Below the pieces are notes generated by a model. The model made no database searches and was not told where the DNA came from. It worked only from the letters and a program-made list of their open reading frames with translations. A stretch of 64,000 nt of DNA from Oidiodendron maius Zn. Taxonomy: Eukaryota > Ascomycota > Leotiomycetes > Myxotrichaceae. Shown in pieces: positions 10,280 to 21,339 of this stretch. The DNA lies in NCBI GenBank assembly GCA_000827325.1, contig KN832883.1:634648-698647 (forward strand), given 5' to 3'. Both the position numbers and the translations under genes were made by a program. Every line of letters begins with the position of its first letter. Position 1 is the first letter of the stretch.

Positions 10280-12464
10280 CCGTATAAACTGGCATATAAG
10301 CCCCCCCTTCGCTATAAGCCCCCCTGGCATATAAGCCCCCCTCTAAGAGAGGGTCGCTGTCCCGACAATTTTTTGTAATATAAGCCCCCCTCTGAATACT
10401 AGTATTAAAAATGAAGCTATTCCCATTACTCTACGTCTACTATAATAGTCTCCCCAGAATCGACTATATCATCATCGTTATCAACTAGCATACTAGAAGC
10501 CAGTGCCTCTACCTCCTCTAGCGTTAAATTACTCTGAATATCCTCTCCCTCTCTAGCCTCCCTAGGCTGCCAGTCCCTCCAATTGCCTACCTGGACGTCA
10601 GGAAAGTCCTTGATCTTTATTTCATGATCTCGGCTTCCATCAATCGGTAGCCCTAGCCCAACCTGCACAAAGGCCTGCTGTATCATATCACCATCCTCGG
10701 CATGCATATCCTCCCAGGCTTGCCCTACCCACTTAGTCAAGAGCACACGTCGCTGACTGACTGAGTATTTGCCCTCTACCCACTCCCTCTCATTCTGATC
10801 GATATACTGATCAGCTAGTTCCTCAATTCGAGCTTTTAAAGACCTATTAATGACTGTATCACACACCTGGACGAAGCCAGTAGTTCCACCAGGTATAAAT
10901 GATGTTGTATATTTAAGAGCTTTAAAGCTATAAATAACCTCCTCTGTTTTCTGACCAGAAAAGACATCAAGAGACAGAAATCGAGGTGGACGTTTAGTCG
11001 AATATCGAGGGAATAGAGGGTATTTTGAGGAAGGAGTGTATATATGCTTAATCCACTCTAGCATAAGGTCTGAGTTTGACCATGCTTTTGGATTGAACAT
11101 TACCTAGAGCTTATTAGTAGACTAATTACTATAGTATTTAAATATAGGTATTTATATATACCTCAACTCTTGAGTCATAGAGCTTATACTCACGCCTTAA
11201 AGGCCCTGATACTGGCTTTTGTCTGTGATCCTCATTCTTGCCATGAAATATTAATAAAGGCTTACACCTCTGAATACCATCAGCATGTACTAGAATCTGA
11301 AGGGTAGCCTGCCGCCGGTCCCATCCTGAGCCAGTCTGTTTGACAAATACAGTCCTAATACCTTTAGTATCGTAGGTCCTGCTATTTAAGAACTCAAAGG
11401 CTATAGGTGTCTGGTCCATATTAGCTATCTCTGAGAGCTCAAAATTAAACCTAGCTTGAGCACGCCGATTAAACTGAAGCCAGGAAGTGATTTTATCCTT
11501 ATAGTCAGCTGGTATAACCTGCGCTCTTTTAGTTGATACACGCAGGCTAAGGTGCTTCCTCCTTAAGAAGCCAGTAAACCAGCCATTTGAGAATGCCATG
11601 CCACTAAAGACCTTTCTCTTTTCGACTATAGTCACCCTCTCTGGCCAGAGACTCTCATACTCTAATCTAGCATGCCGGCGTATCCATTTCTCTCCAACGT
11701 TCCTGCCAAGTCGCCTTTTCTCTAATATCAAGGCATGTAATCGATCCTCTAGAACTGGAAATTGAGCAGGGTGAGAGAGCTTGCCTTTCCTAGACCCTTT
11801 ATGTAGAGAGCGTATTTTATCAATATCCTTCTTCCACCTACGTAGCTGGACTGGGTCTAGGCCTAGGTCCCTGCATGCCTGTTTGTGTGATATAAGGACC
11901 ATTTCTCCTGCCTTTGCATGCCACACCCGCTTAGTTGTAGCATATCCTACAGCCGCTAGCTTTTGTTCTCGGGTATAAGAGCGCCGGCGTGTATCAAGGT
12001 TATTGTCAGAGTCAGAGTCTAGTTCGGCAGGAATGTTGGCTTTAAACTGTGCTAATAGGCCGTCTGTAGTAGCTGATATTATAGGATCATGGCGTATAAG
12101 CTGGAGGGCATAAAGGGATTGACGTTCAGCTAGAGGCTTTAGCTTTGGGCTAGGTCTAGGAGCTAGAATAGCTGGATTAAGGGTAGAAGGAGGGTTAGGC
12201 GTTGAGGTTTGAGCAGCAATCATGAATGGATTCGACATATTGGTGGATTTGATTGAAAATGTGGGTAGGTTATAACACCTGAAAAGTGGGCAACGCGTTA
12301 GATATATAGCTAGAATCGACGCGTTTGATTGGTGGATAAGTGATTACTAAGTATTGTCCAGGAATCTGGCTTATAAGCCCCCCTTTGCTATAAGCCCCCC
12401 TCTAAGAGAGGGCATTTGTCTCGCACGGGCCACATAGGGGGGGCTTATATGCCAGTTTATACGG
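10280..12464 (-). mobile_element. pogo-type (Tc1/mariner superfamily) transposon inserted in the MULE terminal repeat
   Basis: The 2185-bp element starts CCGTATAAACTGGCATATAA and ends with its complement; inverted ends are about 28 bp. TA at 10278-10279 and 12465-12466 is the duplicated target. Behind each end lie several ATAAGCCCCCCT motifs in both orientations. The single gene is intact, so this may be an autonomous copy and is the youngest layer of the nest that I can order by sequence. Confidence 0.88.
10426..12238 (-). CDS. pogo/CENP-B-type DDE transposase, intact
   Basis: Two exons, 12238-11162 and 11103-10426, joined over a 58-bp intron (GTATAT donor, TACTAAT branch, CTCTAG acceptor), give 584 residues. 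The order is: an N-terminal linker, a Psq-like helix-turn-helix at about 85-145, a CENP-B-type DNA-binding helix-turn-helix at about 165-235 ending KRKVFSGMAFSNGW, then the DDE endonuclease. Catalytic acids are visible as D275 (NMDQTPIAF), D405 (FLSLDVFSG) and D441 (VQVCDTVINRSLK), with 35 residues between the second and third. An acidic tail follows. There are no nonsense codons and no RIP-like A/T bias, unlike the Ginger gene next door. The enzyme would bind the 28-bp ends and move the element in the nucleus. Confidence 0.9.
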
Positions 12465-12501
12465 TATTCGACAAAGTGGGTGGGGTATTAGTAAATAGCC
12501 G

Positions 12502-12510
12502 ATTAATTAA
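12502..12510. repeat. Target-site duplication, right copy (ATTAATTAA)
   Basis: It directly follows the MULE right terminus and equals 5352-5360. Confidence 0.8.
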
Positions 12511-12974
12511 TCATAACACAAACACCAGGGTTTTAACGCTAACCATACTTTGGGTCAGGGGTTTGTTCCAATTTTAATTAGTCGGCACTTGGTCATCTAA
12601 CAGTAAGGCTGGGCAGAGGTCTGCGGAAAGTTTGAAACGAGCAGAAGTATTGATAATGCGGGCTGAAATATATTTCTTTTGTCCCATTAAAGGGTATCGT
12701 TAATGCGCAAGAAAAACTACGGCCGCGAAGCAATTTTGAATAATATTTATATCGAAACAAAATTCTCACCCCAGTATTATATCAATGTATAAAACAAGGT
12801 GACCTGTTAGCAGCTGCTGATTAAGTAACGTCAAACGGCAAAGAAATTAACCGCCTGTAATGCGTTGCAATTAAGGCGATCCAAGATTCAGAAGGCCAAC
12901 CCCACTTTCGCATCCAGGTGTCCACTAAGGGGATTTTTTCGTAATCTCGACCAGCACAGCTTCAGTGCTAAAGT

Positions 12975-12989
12975 CCGAAAATATTTCGG
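12975..12989. promoter_or_regulatory. Palindrome CCGAAAATATTTCGG, candidate Zn2Cys6 site
   Basis: CCG-N9-CGG lies within AAAGTCCGAAAATATTTCGG followed by CC. Everted CCG/CGG half-sites are typical for dimeric Zn2Cys6 regulators. A near-identical copy lies 117 bases downstream, both upstream of the alcohol dehydrogenase. The function is inferred. Confidence 0.35.
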
Positions 12990-13091
12990 CCTTTACTGCT
13001 AAACCCGCACAACATCATCGTTTCCGTAAGAGTCAAACAATTTGTTAGTCGCAAAGAGTTAGAAATTATTTTGGGGCTTCGTGAATAAAGT

Positions 13092-13105
13092 CCGAAATAT
13101 TTCGG
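13092..13105. promoter_or_regulatory. Palindrome CCGAAATATTTCGG, candidate Zn2Cys6 site
   Basis: This is a perfect 14-bp palindrome (CCG-N8-CGG) with the same flanks (AAAGT before, CC after) as the copy at 12975. It lies about 340 bases upstream of the alcohol dehydrogenase start. Confidence 0.38.
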
Positions 13106-13440
13106 CCATTGTAGTTAGAGCCGAATGTCGCTAGTATTATATATGTGAAAACAGTTACACCCGATCATGTCTTTCGAGTCCCGTCATAATATTATACAGG
13201 ATATATGTTACTAATATAAGGCAGGCTACTAGGCACTGCGGGTGCCTAGTATGATACGACTTTTCTGCATTGAGTAACTCTAAGGGCTGCCAATTAGGGC
13301 TGCCTAGAGGGGGCTGAAGCATATATTAGGGAGTACGCACCTTTGTAACCTTGGGCCATTCAGTCGATTTAGTGCACATAATACAATTATTATATTGAAC
13401 CTTATATTATATTGCTGCCTGACCTCTGCAACAATATACA

Positions 13441-14620
13441 ATGGCAGGACTACCACCCTCATATAAGGCAGCCGTAGTTGAAACTCCTGGCGCAGCCATC
13501 ACTATTAAGGATGTCCCGCTTCGACATCCGGGGCGGGGAGAGGTTTTGATTAAGGTGCTTGCATGCGGCATCTGCCATTCTGACGCATTTGTTCAGGAGG
13601 GAAATATGGGGAATGCTTTGTGGGTGCTATAGTCTAACTGCCTGAAATGAAAGTTTATCTAATTCTCCTAGCCCGAACACTCCAGGACATGAAATAGTTG
13701 GCGATATTGCTGCTGTTGGCGACGGAGAGAAGAAATTCGCAGTCGGGGACCGAGTTGGTGCTGGTTGGCATGGGGGCCATGACGGTATTTCGTACCTATT
13801 TCGCGTAGTTCGATTACAGCTAACAGAGTTAGGGATTTGTCGTGAATGCCATCGAGCTGAATTTCACCTATGTGCTAATCGAGAGATCAATGGGCTAACT
13901 CGTAATGGGGGCTGTACGACTGGCTGGACCACCCTTCCAACGAACATTAATTGCTGACTATATTAATCAGATGCTCAATATTGTATTTTACGCAGCGAAG
14001 CTGTTGCTCGAGTACCAGCCGATCTTGACCCTGCAAATGTTGCCCCGATCTTATGCGCCGGGATCACGACATTTAACGGCATTAGGAAAATGAATATCTC
14101 AGCAGGAGATGTTGTTGCCATACAAGGAATCGGAGGACTTGGGCATCTGGGAATTCAATATGCTCGAAAGATGGGATTTAAAACCGTCGCTATTTCAAAC
14201 AGCAGCCATAAGGAAAGCCTAGCTAAACAATTGGGGGCGCATCACTATATCAACAGTAGTTCTCAAGATGTGGCAGCAGAGCTTCAGAAGATCGGTGGAG
14301 CATCTTTGATCATGCTTACTGGGCCAAGTGCTCAGTCGGCCGGCATTCTTATGAAAGGGTTAGCTCCAAAAGGTAAAATGCTTCTCCTTGCAATTGCCGG
14401 TGACGTTTCTATTGATACTGCTGATTTGGTCTTGGGTTCTACCTCGGTGGGTGGATGGTATTCTGGCAGTGCGATTGACATGGAAGAGGCACTCGAATTC
14501 GCACGGATAAATTATGTGGAGGCCTCTATACAAAAATATCCTTTTCATGACGCACAGAAGGCTCTCGACGATATGCTGGCAGGGAAATCACAATTCCGCA
14601 ATGTCATCGTCATGGAATAG
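13441..14620 (+). CDS. Zinc-dependent alcohol dehydrogenase
   Basis: Four exons (13441-13619, 13672-13784, 13833-13913, 13971-14620) give 340 residues, normal for the family. Intron 1 has a GTGGGT donor, intron 3 a GCTGAC branch site; each join restores conserved sequence (GNAFPNTPGHEIVG, GHDGICREC, GGYAQYCILR). Catalytic zinc ligands are C42 (ACGICHSD, with H46) and H66-E67 (PGHE). A shortened Cys motif (CRECHRAEFHLC) replaces the four-Cys structural zinc loop, as in other fungal members. The NAD(P)-binding Rossmann motif is GIGGLGHLG. The family oxidises primary alcohols or reduces aldehydes in the cytosol. The closest relatives by motif are fungal ADHs of broad specificity; the substrate is unknown. 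Two CCG/CGG palindromes upstream may control it. Confidence 0.9.
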
Positions 14621-15851
14621 GCGGGTTCAGAAATATAGAATAGAAGTCCCATCAAGAATACATAGAGAGGTTAGATAAGAGACGTTGATGAAAGCCCGTT
14701 AATTATAACACTACTAAGGTATCAATAAACCTCATATCTGCACGATAGTTTGGATTGTTAGATACACAGTTATCACGTCCCTGAATTATTCAAAATATAC
14801 AATTTGCTTACAAATGCCTCTCCGCAGGCAAGATTCCCTCTAGGAAGCGTCTAAGTACCTTTGATAATCTGCAACGCGATACTCCGGCCTGGTCTGAATC
14901 GCCGAAGCCGGTCAAATCGGGTACCAAGCATCCTGTCCTGCTCGAAACAGGGGGACGATATTCCGCGTACGCACGACATCGAACTACCGTACGGAAATAC
15001 GACTGCCCAACAACTCAAAGGACCGACATTTATATACCCCATCTGTCTGCTAAAGATCTCAAATTTACTTTTCTTTTCTTTTTTTTAGTATTGTTTTTTA
15101 CAAAGGGAAAGTCAGTTGAAATCGGTTCGAATAAATTAGCCATTATCGATACTAGTCGTTCTGGGCTAAGGTGAAACCATAGCAGATTATTCTTAGTAGA
15201 ATATGTGCCAAGTTACGTTGTTTTCTCATTAGAGACTGGGTGAGGAGATACATAAACAACAGTGAAGGGTTTCAATGATTGTAACTGTGGAGCACGTATC
15301 GAGGTATATCCGGCGCCGGAGATATATCGACACTCTCACTCTGAACAAACAATTAGGATGGGGAATAAATTAAGCAGATAGTCGGTCTTGAATAAGAAAT
15401 AATGATTACGGTTACTAATCACATAATTTATATCAAATACTTCGTTATTTCGACAGGGACTCAATATGGTTCCGGTTTTATCTCCTGTGACTGTATATCC
15501 GAGGCGGAGAAAATTAATCCTTTGCCACCAAAACTCGGTCAAAACGAGACAATAAGTACAACAATGAGTCGGGTTTCAGCTAAAAAACTAGTATAGTCCC
15601 ATAACTAATCATATAATTCCTATCGGATATGCCTCTGTATTGGCGCTGGACAGACGATGGACAGACCACCTCATCCACAGAGTGGGGCTGAGTTACGGCT
15701 GCCAGTCGCAGTATAAAAGAGTATTGCCATCTTAGAAAAGTTAAATTTTTAAGTTTTTAGGAAAAAAATTATTTCTTAATCTCCTATGACTTGCAAACAA
15801 AATACGCAAATACACCTGCCGAAGTCTCACAGACGCACAACAGTTACCAGA
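14621..15851. other. Intergenic between alcohol dehydrogenase and hydrolase
   Basis: I see no gene or clear repeat. The end carries a TATA box and an A/T-rich leader for the hydrolase gene. Confidence 0.5.
15712..15718 (+). promoter_or_regulatory. TATA box (TATAAAA) of the hydrolase gene
   Basis: TATAAAA lies 134 bases before the chosen ATG at 15852 and 68 before the alternative ATG at 15786. Both starts are compatible with transcription beginning just downstream. Confidence 0.5.
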
Positions 15852-16712
15852 ATGTCATCAGGCACCACTTCGAAAATCGTGAACGTCAGTGGGGATGTCA
15901 ATATACACCTCACTTTGACAACCCCTGTAGGACATGCCGACGAAAATATTCCCAGTTTAGTCTTTCTTCACTTTTGGGGCGGTTCCTCCAAGACCTTTTC
16001 TTCTGTTACCAAGATCCTTTCGCCTCACTTTCCGACTGTTGCTCTGAGCTTTCGCGGCTGGGGCGACTCTTCCGGACCGGACGAAGCTGGAGCGTACACA
16101 ATAGCAGATTTCTCCACTGATGTAGAGACTGTCATTCAAAACTTGTGCTTAAAAGCCGTCATATTGATCGGACACTCAATGGGCGGCAAGGTGGCAGCTG
16201 CAATTGCGGGACGGCATATTCTCCCTGCTGGGTTGTTGAAAGGCTTGGTCCTACTGGCTCCTGCTCCACCTGGTCCACTGCCCTTGCCGGATCCAGTCAT
16301 GAGAGAACAACAGCTTCACGCTTTCGACACCATCGAAAATGCTCAAGGTGCCATCCGCACCGTTCTCACCACGCCGGAGAATCAAGCCCTCATTGACGAT
16401 CTTGTGAAGTCCATAGCTGAAGACATGGTTCGCGGGAACAAGTGGGCAAAGATCGCATGGCCGACTTATGGAATGTCAGAGGATATCAACAAGCATTTTG
16501 ATCGCGTCGATATCCCTGTTCTTGTTGTCGCCGGAGGAAGTGACGTGATCGAGCCACCCGAGAGAATGAGGACTGAGATCCGAGACAAGCTTAATGACAA
16601 GCTAGACGGTAAAGCAAGTTTGGTTGTTGTTGAAGGCTCGGGCCATCTACTGCCTCTTGAAAAGCCCGAAGAAGTTGCTCGAGCTGTGAAGGTGTTCGTT
16701 GAAAGCCTTTAG
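15852..16712 (+). CDS. Alpha/beta-hydrolase fold protein
   Basis: A single exon of 286 residues if translation begins at MSSGTTSK (15852); the frame is open to an ATG at 15786, which adds 22 polar residues without family resemblance. The fold is recognised from an HFWGGS oxyanion region (about residue 40), the RGWGDSSGP loop, the nucleophile elbow GHSMGG with S109, the acid D231 (GGSDVIEP) and the histidine H265 (GSGHLLPLEKP). There is no signal peptide or membrane segment, so it should act in the cytosol on a small ester, lactone or similar molecule. It stands beside the alcohol dehydrogenase on the same strand, but 1.2 kb apart, so common regulation is only a possibility. Confidence 0.88.
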   Translation: MSSGTTSKIVNVSGDVNIHLTLTTPVGHADENIPSLVFLHFWGGSSKTFSSVTKILSPHFPTVALSFRGWGDSSGPDEAGAYTIADFSTDVETVIQNLCLKAVILIGHSMGGKVAAAIAGRHILPAGLLKGLVLLAPAPPGPLPLPDPVMREQQLHAFDTIENAQGAIRTVLTTPENQALIDDLVKSIAEDMVRGNKWAKIAWPTYGMSEDINKHFDRVDIPVLVVAGGSDVIEPPERMRTEIRDKLNDKLDGKASLVVVEGSGHLLPLEKPEEVARAVKVFVESL

Positions 16713-17650
16713 GAGAAGGATTTACAGGTCAGCACCCAGTCAGTTAGTCCCACTTCCGGGACTGCAGGATACAGTCAGAGACAGTTGGTAATTACTTTAT
16801 TAAAAATAGTGAGGTTCAACCCTCCCATGGCTACCCTTTTTCATTATTTTACTGTGATTTCGATGTACAGTAGTAGACCTTGGAGGGAACTACTACCTTT
16901 TGTAAGACAGGCAATTAAGATAATTGTCAATGACGCTGCCTCCGTTATCCAAAATGTCATCAAGTTCACTTGCTCGACGCGTCTCGACCAAGATAACCCC
17001 ATAGATGCCTTGGGTTTGCCGGTAGAAGACAATCTGCTGAGCTCCGTAAATTTGGTTACTAATAATCAACCCAATGCTTCTCATCATCACCGAAGTTGGA
17101 GCAACGGAGATATGGCCTTAGAAATCATCTAGCCCGGTTTAATAACGGCATTATAGATATGATCTGCAGTTACCCGGAAACTACGAGAGGCATGCCTGAT
17201 TTGATGAAGAATAGCCGAAACGCTCAACACAACATCGTAAAACACAATCAACTAAGAAGCATTTTAATGGGCCTGTGCCATCACGCAAGCCTGTAATTGA
17301 TGCATTAATGCTTATGCTTAATTTGAAAGTACGGTAGGTCATGGTACATATCTCAAATACGACATTCGAAGACGTTATGAATGTGAGATTGGTGGGGGGT
17401 TAACAATGGGGAATACGAGAAATGTAAGCACTTTGTTGTGGCATATGATACATTTTCCTAAATTGATATTAGGCTATGTTCGATTAGGCAGGTCTGTAAC
17501 TCTAACTAGACCAAACTTGTTACCTCGCATCTTGTCCATCTTAGAGCTCGTGAGGGTACGGGATGCATACATAACGAGGGCAAAGTACAGGAATTGAGAA
17601 TTAAAATTGTTCTTTGCATGATCCATAAATTTGCACATATTAAACTGAAC
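16713..17650. other. Intergenic, nothing recognised
   Basis: Open frames at 16785-17132 and shorter ones have no family features and look like chance. No repeat or RNA gene was recognised. Confidence 0.45.
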
Positions 17651-20555
17651 ATGAAATTTCGTAACACAGTTTTGCTTCTCACCAGTCTTTGGACTTGGGC
17701 AAATGCCTCAGCATTCCAAGCGGATCCTAAAGGTAACAGAACATATATACCCAATGCCTATATCTCACAGCTGGACTTCCAAGCGCAAAATGCTTTTTTA
17801 AGCTCAGCAAATATTTTTACTCAGGTTGTCGGGCATATTGGTTATCAAGTTCGCAGGGAGTTCACAAATTCAAAGTATTTCTACGGCTTATCGCTCACAG
17901 TGAATTCTGGAATGACATTGTCCGATTTGCAACAGATCAAAGGTGTCCAGAATGTTTGGAAACTTGGCACTGTTTCCCGCCCAGCCCCAGTTCAAACACT
18001 CACTTCGTCTTCTGCGTCGCCAAATGGGTATTCAAGCAATGTGACTATTCCTCATATCACCGGGACCTCGGCTGTCAACACGCCCTTGGTGATGACGGAA
18101 GTTGATAAACTTCATAGTATGGGTATTTAGGGCCGCGGCGTGAAGCTTGCCATTATTGACTCGGGAGTCGACTACCTCCACCCCTCCCTCGGTGGTGGGT
18201 TTGGCCCTGGCTACAAGATTTCATTTGGGTACGACTTTGTCGGAGACGATTATACTGGATTCAATGATCCTGTTCCGGGTCCAGATCCATTAATTACATG
18301 TGCAAGTGGTGGACATGGAACTCACGTTACAGGTGACGCCATTACTCCTCCATTGGTACCTAAATTAGGAAGAAATTTTAGCAACTAACGTCGTTGCTCA
18401 TATCTCTAGGTATAATCGGGATAAGTAATCCGCCAAACCAAGGCTTTGGATTAATTAAAATCGCTCCAGAAGCAACAATCGGCATGTATCGAGTCTTTGG
18501 CTGCGAAGGAGATGCATCTGATGATGTGATCATGTCAGCGATGCAACAAGCAGCTGAGGATGGCGCTGATCTTATTTCGTTGTCTATCGGTGAACTCTCG
18601 TATTGGGAGTCTGCCAGCCTATATGTCTTGTTCGTTGAGAATCTGGTTCAGAGCGGCGTTGCCGTCGCGGACGGTTGCTACATAGCTGCATGGCCGCCAG
18701 CTATCAGCGCGATTACTGACCTAGAACACAGCCATTTTAATTCTTCTGGACGGGCTCTGCCCCATTGCTGCATATGAACAATACTTGCTACAGATAGGCT
18801 CTACTCGCCTAATATTTTATCTTGATCAGAGGCAATATAGGTGCACAGGTCGTAGTCAGGAATCAAGGTGAAACTCAGTTATATTGACTATTGAGTGATG
18901 CAGAGACAACTAAGGTGACTAGACTACAGAATACAACACTTATTATATACCTGCTTAGGTGGCAACATGCGTAAGCCTTTACGACTATACAGTCGTATGC
19001 CATTGCGTATGTTGCCACTAACTCTGAGACATTATACGTGCTTGAAGCCCTGATACTAGTCAACATTATATACGGATGATCCGTCGGCACCTATTATCAT
19101 GCCTGAACCTGGGTCAACAGGCAATTACACGTACATTTTCCTTGACTATCAAGCTTCGCAGCAGATTACAAAGGAGTTTTCCACGCTTCGGGAAGGACAG
19201 AGTTATACGCTCTCTTTTCATGATCGTGAAGTTCATGATGTGGTAAACACAGCCGGTGGTGCAATAGATTATTTTTCAACAATTGGTCCCACTGTGGAAA
19301 TGACACAGAAGCCGCAGGTGTCTGCACCAGGAGGCAATATCTTGTCAACATGGCCCACTATTGCCGGTGGTTATGCAGTTTTATCGGGAACCTCAATGGC
19401 AACGCCATTTGTAGCTGTGGTATATGCACTATTGAAGTCACAGAGGCCAAACCTCAGCATTGCCGAGCTCACAGCGATACTACAATCTACTTCAGTACCA
19501 CTGAAGGCCTGGGGCTCTTCCATTCTCTCTTCTACAGCGCAGCAGGGTGGGGGACTTATCAATGCATACAACGCGATTAATTCAGACTTGGCTATCTTTC
19601 CGTCTCAGTTAAGTTTCCGCGATGGAACTTCACCTGAGCCACAAACCATCACCGTCACGAATACTGGGAAGAACTCACAGACCTATACTGTTTCTCATGA
19701 AGGAGCTGCTTATATTTCTCTATTCAACAACTTTACGAGTGGCACTGGTAGCTCGCTCCTTACCTTCGAACTCGTCAATCAAGCGGAATATGCCAGTGCC
19801 AAATTCTCGCACACCTCGTTTACTCTGCGTCCAGGACAAACTGTCAGCATGCAGATTCAGGTTACTCCTCCTAGCGACGTCTTGGCACACTCACAGCCCA
19901 CTTATTCTGGGTTTGTCAAAATCCAAAGTAGCAAAACCACCTTTGTTGTTCCGTACATAGGTGTGCCCTACGACCGATACTCTGCTCAGTATCTTGATCT
20001 TGATACTGTACAAGCAATAGGTTATCCTACTCCCTCGGTCACCGTTGGATTGAACTACTCGCCAGAAATTAATATTGCAAACATACATTCTACTATCTGA
20101 ATGTAACTGCTCCACCGAACGTCGCATTCCCAAATATCTATTGGACTATCCTACAGCCTTCCAACTTTATGCGCCTGGAACTCGTGCCCGCAAACAGTAC
20201 CTTCGAACCAACATACTACGGCTTTGACCGCAATATTTCTATTGATATTGAGCAGCCAAATGTATCTGTAACTCCTGGGTTTCTAGATGTTCCATCATAT
20301 GGCATTCTTGCAGAGTGGGGTATTGGTGAAGTACCAGTCCAGATCAATGATAATATCATCCCTTCACCCCAACCATACAATGTTGGAGGCTATGGAATAG
20401 TCTATCCGTATATATTCTCGGAGAATGCAACCCTGGTATATTTGACGTCGGGCGATTATCGACCATTACTTCGTGTCTTACGATATGGTGGAAACGGTAC
20501 CAATCCAGATGATTATGAGTCTTGGCTGGGGCCCATCATTCGAGCAGATATTTAG
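17651..20555 (+). pseudogene. Subtilisin-like serine protease (S8 family), broken
   Basis: The start MKFRNTVLLLTSLW has a signal peptide, so the ancestral enzyme was secreted. An inhibitor-like propeptide follows, then the Asp motif IIDSGVDY, the His motif GGHGTHVTG (completed across a 77-bp intron, 18333-18409), and the Ser motif SGTSMATPF near 19390. A C-terminal Fn3-like region follows to 20555. Defects: TAG at 18128-18130 just before the Asp motif; loss of sense and loss of the oxyanion-Asn region near 18660-18780; an insertion of roughly 300 bp; and a frame change near 20090 between NIANIH and LNVTAPPNVAF. The TAG fits a single C-to-T change. No functional protease can be made from this copy. 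Confidence 0.85.
18850..19080. repeat. Dispersed repeat (solo LTR-like) inside the protease pseudogene
   Basis: The segment starting near 18858 shares about 45 almost identical bases, including ATCAAGGTGAAACTCAGTTA and TTGACTATTGAGTGAT, with 23475-23525, and a second short match (CGTGCTTG..GCCCTGAT) further in. It interrupts the protease frame. It also holds a long hairpin at 18959-19018 with arms GTGGCAACAT and ATGTTGCCAC. Clear ends and target duplication were not found. Confidence 0.5.
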
Positions 20556-21339
20556 TTCTAATCTACTTGTTTAGGGTTTTTATAATTATCGTTATATCGA
20601 ACCATTGCAGGCTTTCCCTTCGACAGTGAGATGCAATAAGTTTGAATCCCCCCCTCTTGTCACAACAAAGTCGGTGATTAGCTGCGCGTCGTTATATAGC
20701 CATCTAACTGGTCAAATCAGGAATAAAAGTGGAGGGAGTATTCAAACCTTTTGCACCCCACTATATTTAGGAATTCTAATCTTTTAGTCTACTATCGGGC
20801 GGATATCATTGGTACCGATTTCTTTCGGATATCGGCACTTCGTAGGTCTAGCATTTAAACCTTCGCGGATCGTACCATGCCGTCCGGCCTAATGCGAAGT
20901 TTGTAATAGTAGAAGAGCTACACTAAGTATAGCTGTGCAATATGATTGTTCAAAGCTTAGTGGCTCCGCATGTCCAAGCCAAGCCTACAATAGTATATCT
21001 GACTGCATTTAGAGATTGTGATTTATAATTTCCCCGCATCGTCAAGAATGATGAGGACTCATTATTGACCATATAGAGAAATGAAATTCAAGTTGCGTAT
21101 CTACCCGAGATTCAATACTGCACGAGAATTGAAACTGTCTCTTGAGTCTACCAGACACGTATATTTATCTGATAGCTAAATCTGATTGTATTTTAGACTA
21201 GACGTGACTACTCATAATAGATTGATGCCGATGGTGGTTAACCGTGTCAATAACGCAGGAACTGTTTATATCAAGCTGTCATAAACAGCTTTCTCCACTT
21301 GTTCACGTAATTTATGAACTCGGTCATCTGCATGCTTTA
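20556..21339. other. Intergenic, nothing recognised
   Basis: No gene, repeat or regulatory motif could be supported between the protease relic and the serine hydrolase that ends at 21340. Confidence 0.45.

Larger units (their letters stand above)
5361..12501 (-). mobile_element. Mutator-like DNA transposon (MULE) carrying two nested insertions
   Basis: The ends are inverted copies of one another: the left begins CGGCTATTTACTAATACCCC at 5361 and the right ends with its complement at 12501, flanked by the duplication ATTAATTAA. Between them lies a minus-strand MULE transposase gene. Two other elements sit inside: a Ginger-type element at 6221-8527 in the transposase gene and a pogo-type element at 10280-12464 in the right terminal repeat. 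Without them the MULE is about 2.65 kb. Its gene has two nonsense codons, so it is not autonomous now. Confidence 0.9.
10143..12501 (-). repeat. MULE right terminal inverted repeat, interrupted by the pogo-type element
   Basis: The inner part is 10143-10279 and the outer part 12465-12501; together they are the reverse complement of 5361-5501 plus an extra 31-bp block with a second TTACTGAAACCCCAC. The break point CAGTAA/TA/TTCGA matches the uninterrupted left copy, which shows that the pogo-type element entered at a TA dinucleotide and duplicated it. Confidence 0.88.
12511..13440. other. Intergenic: promoter side of the alcohol dehydrogenase
   Basis: No gene is supported. The stretch contains two palindromes of CCG-N-CGG form (listed separately) and A/T-rich sequence before the ATG at 13441. 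Confidence 0.55.
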
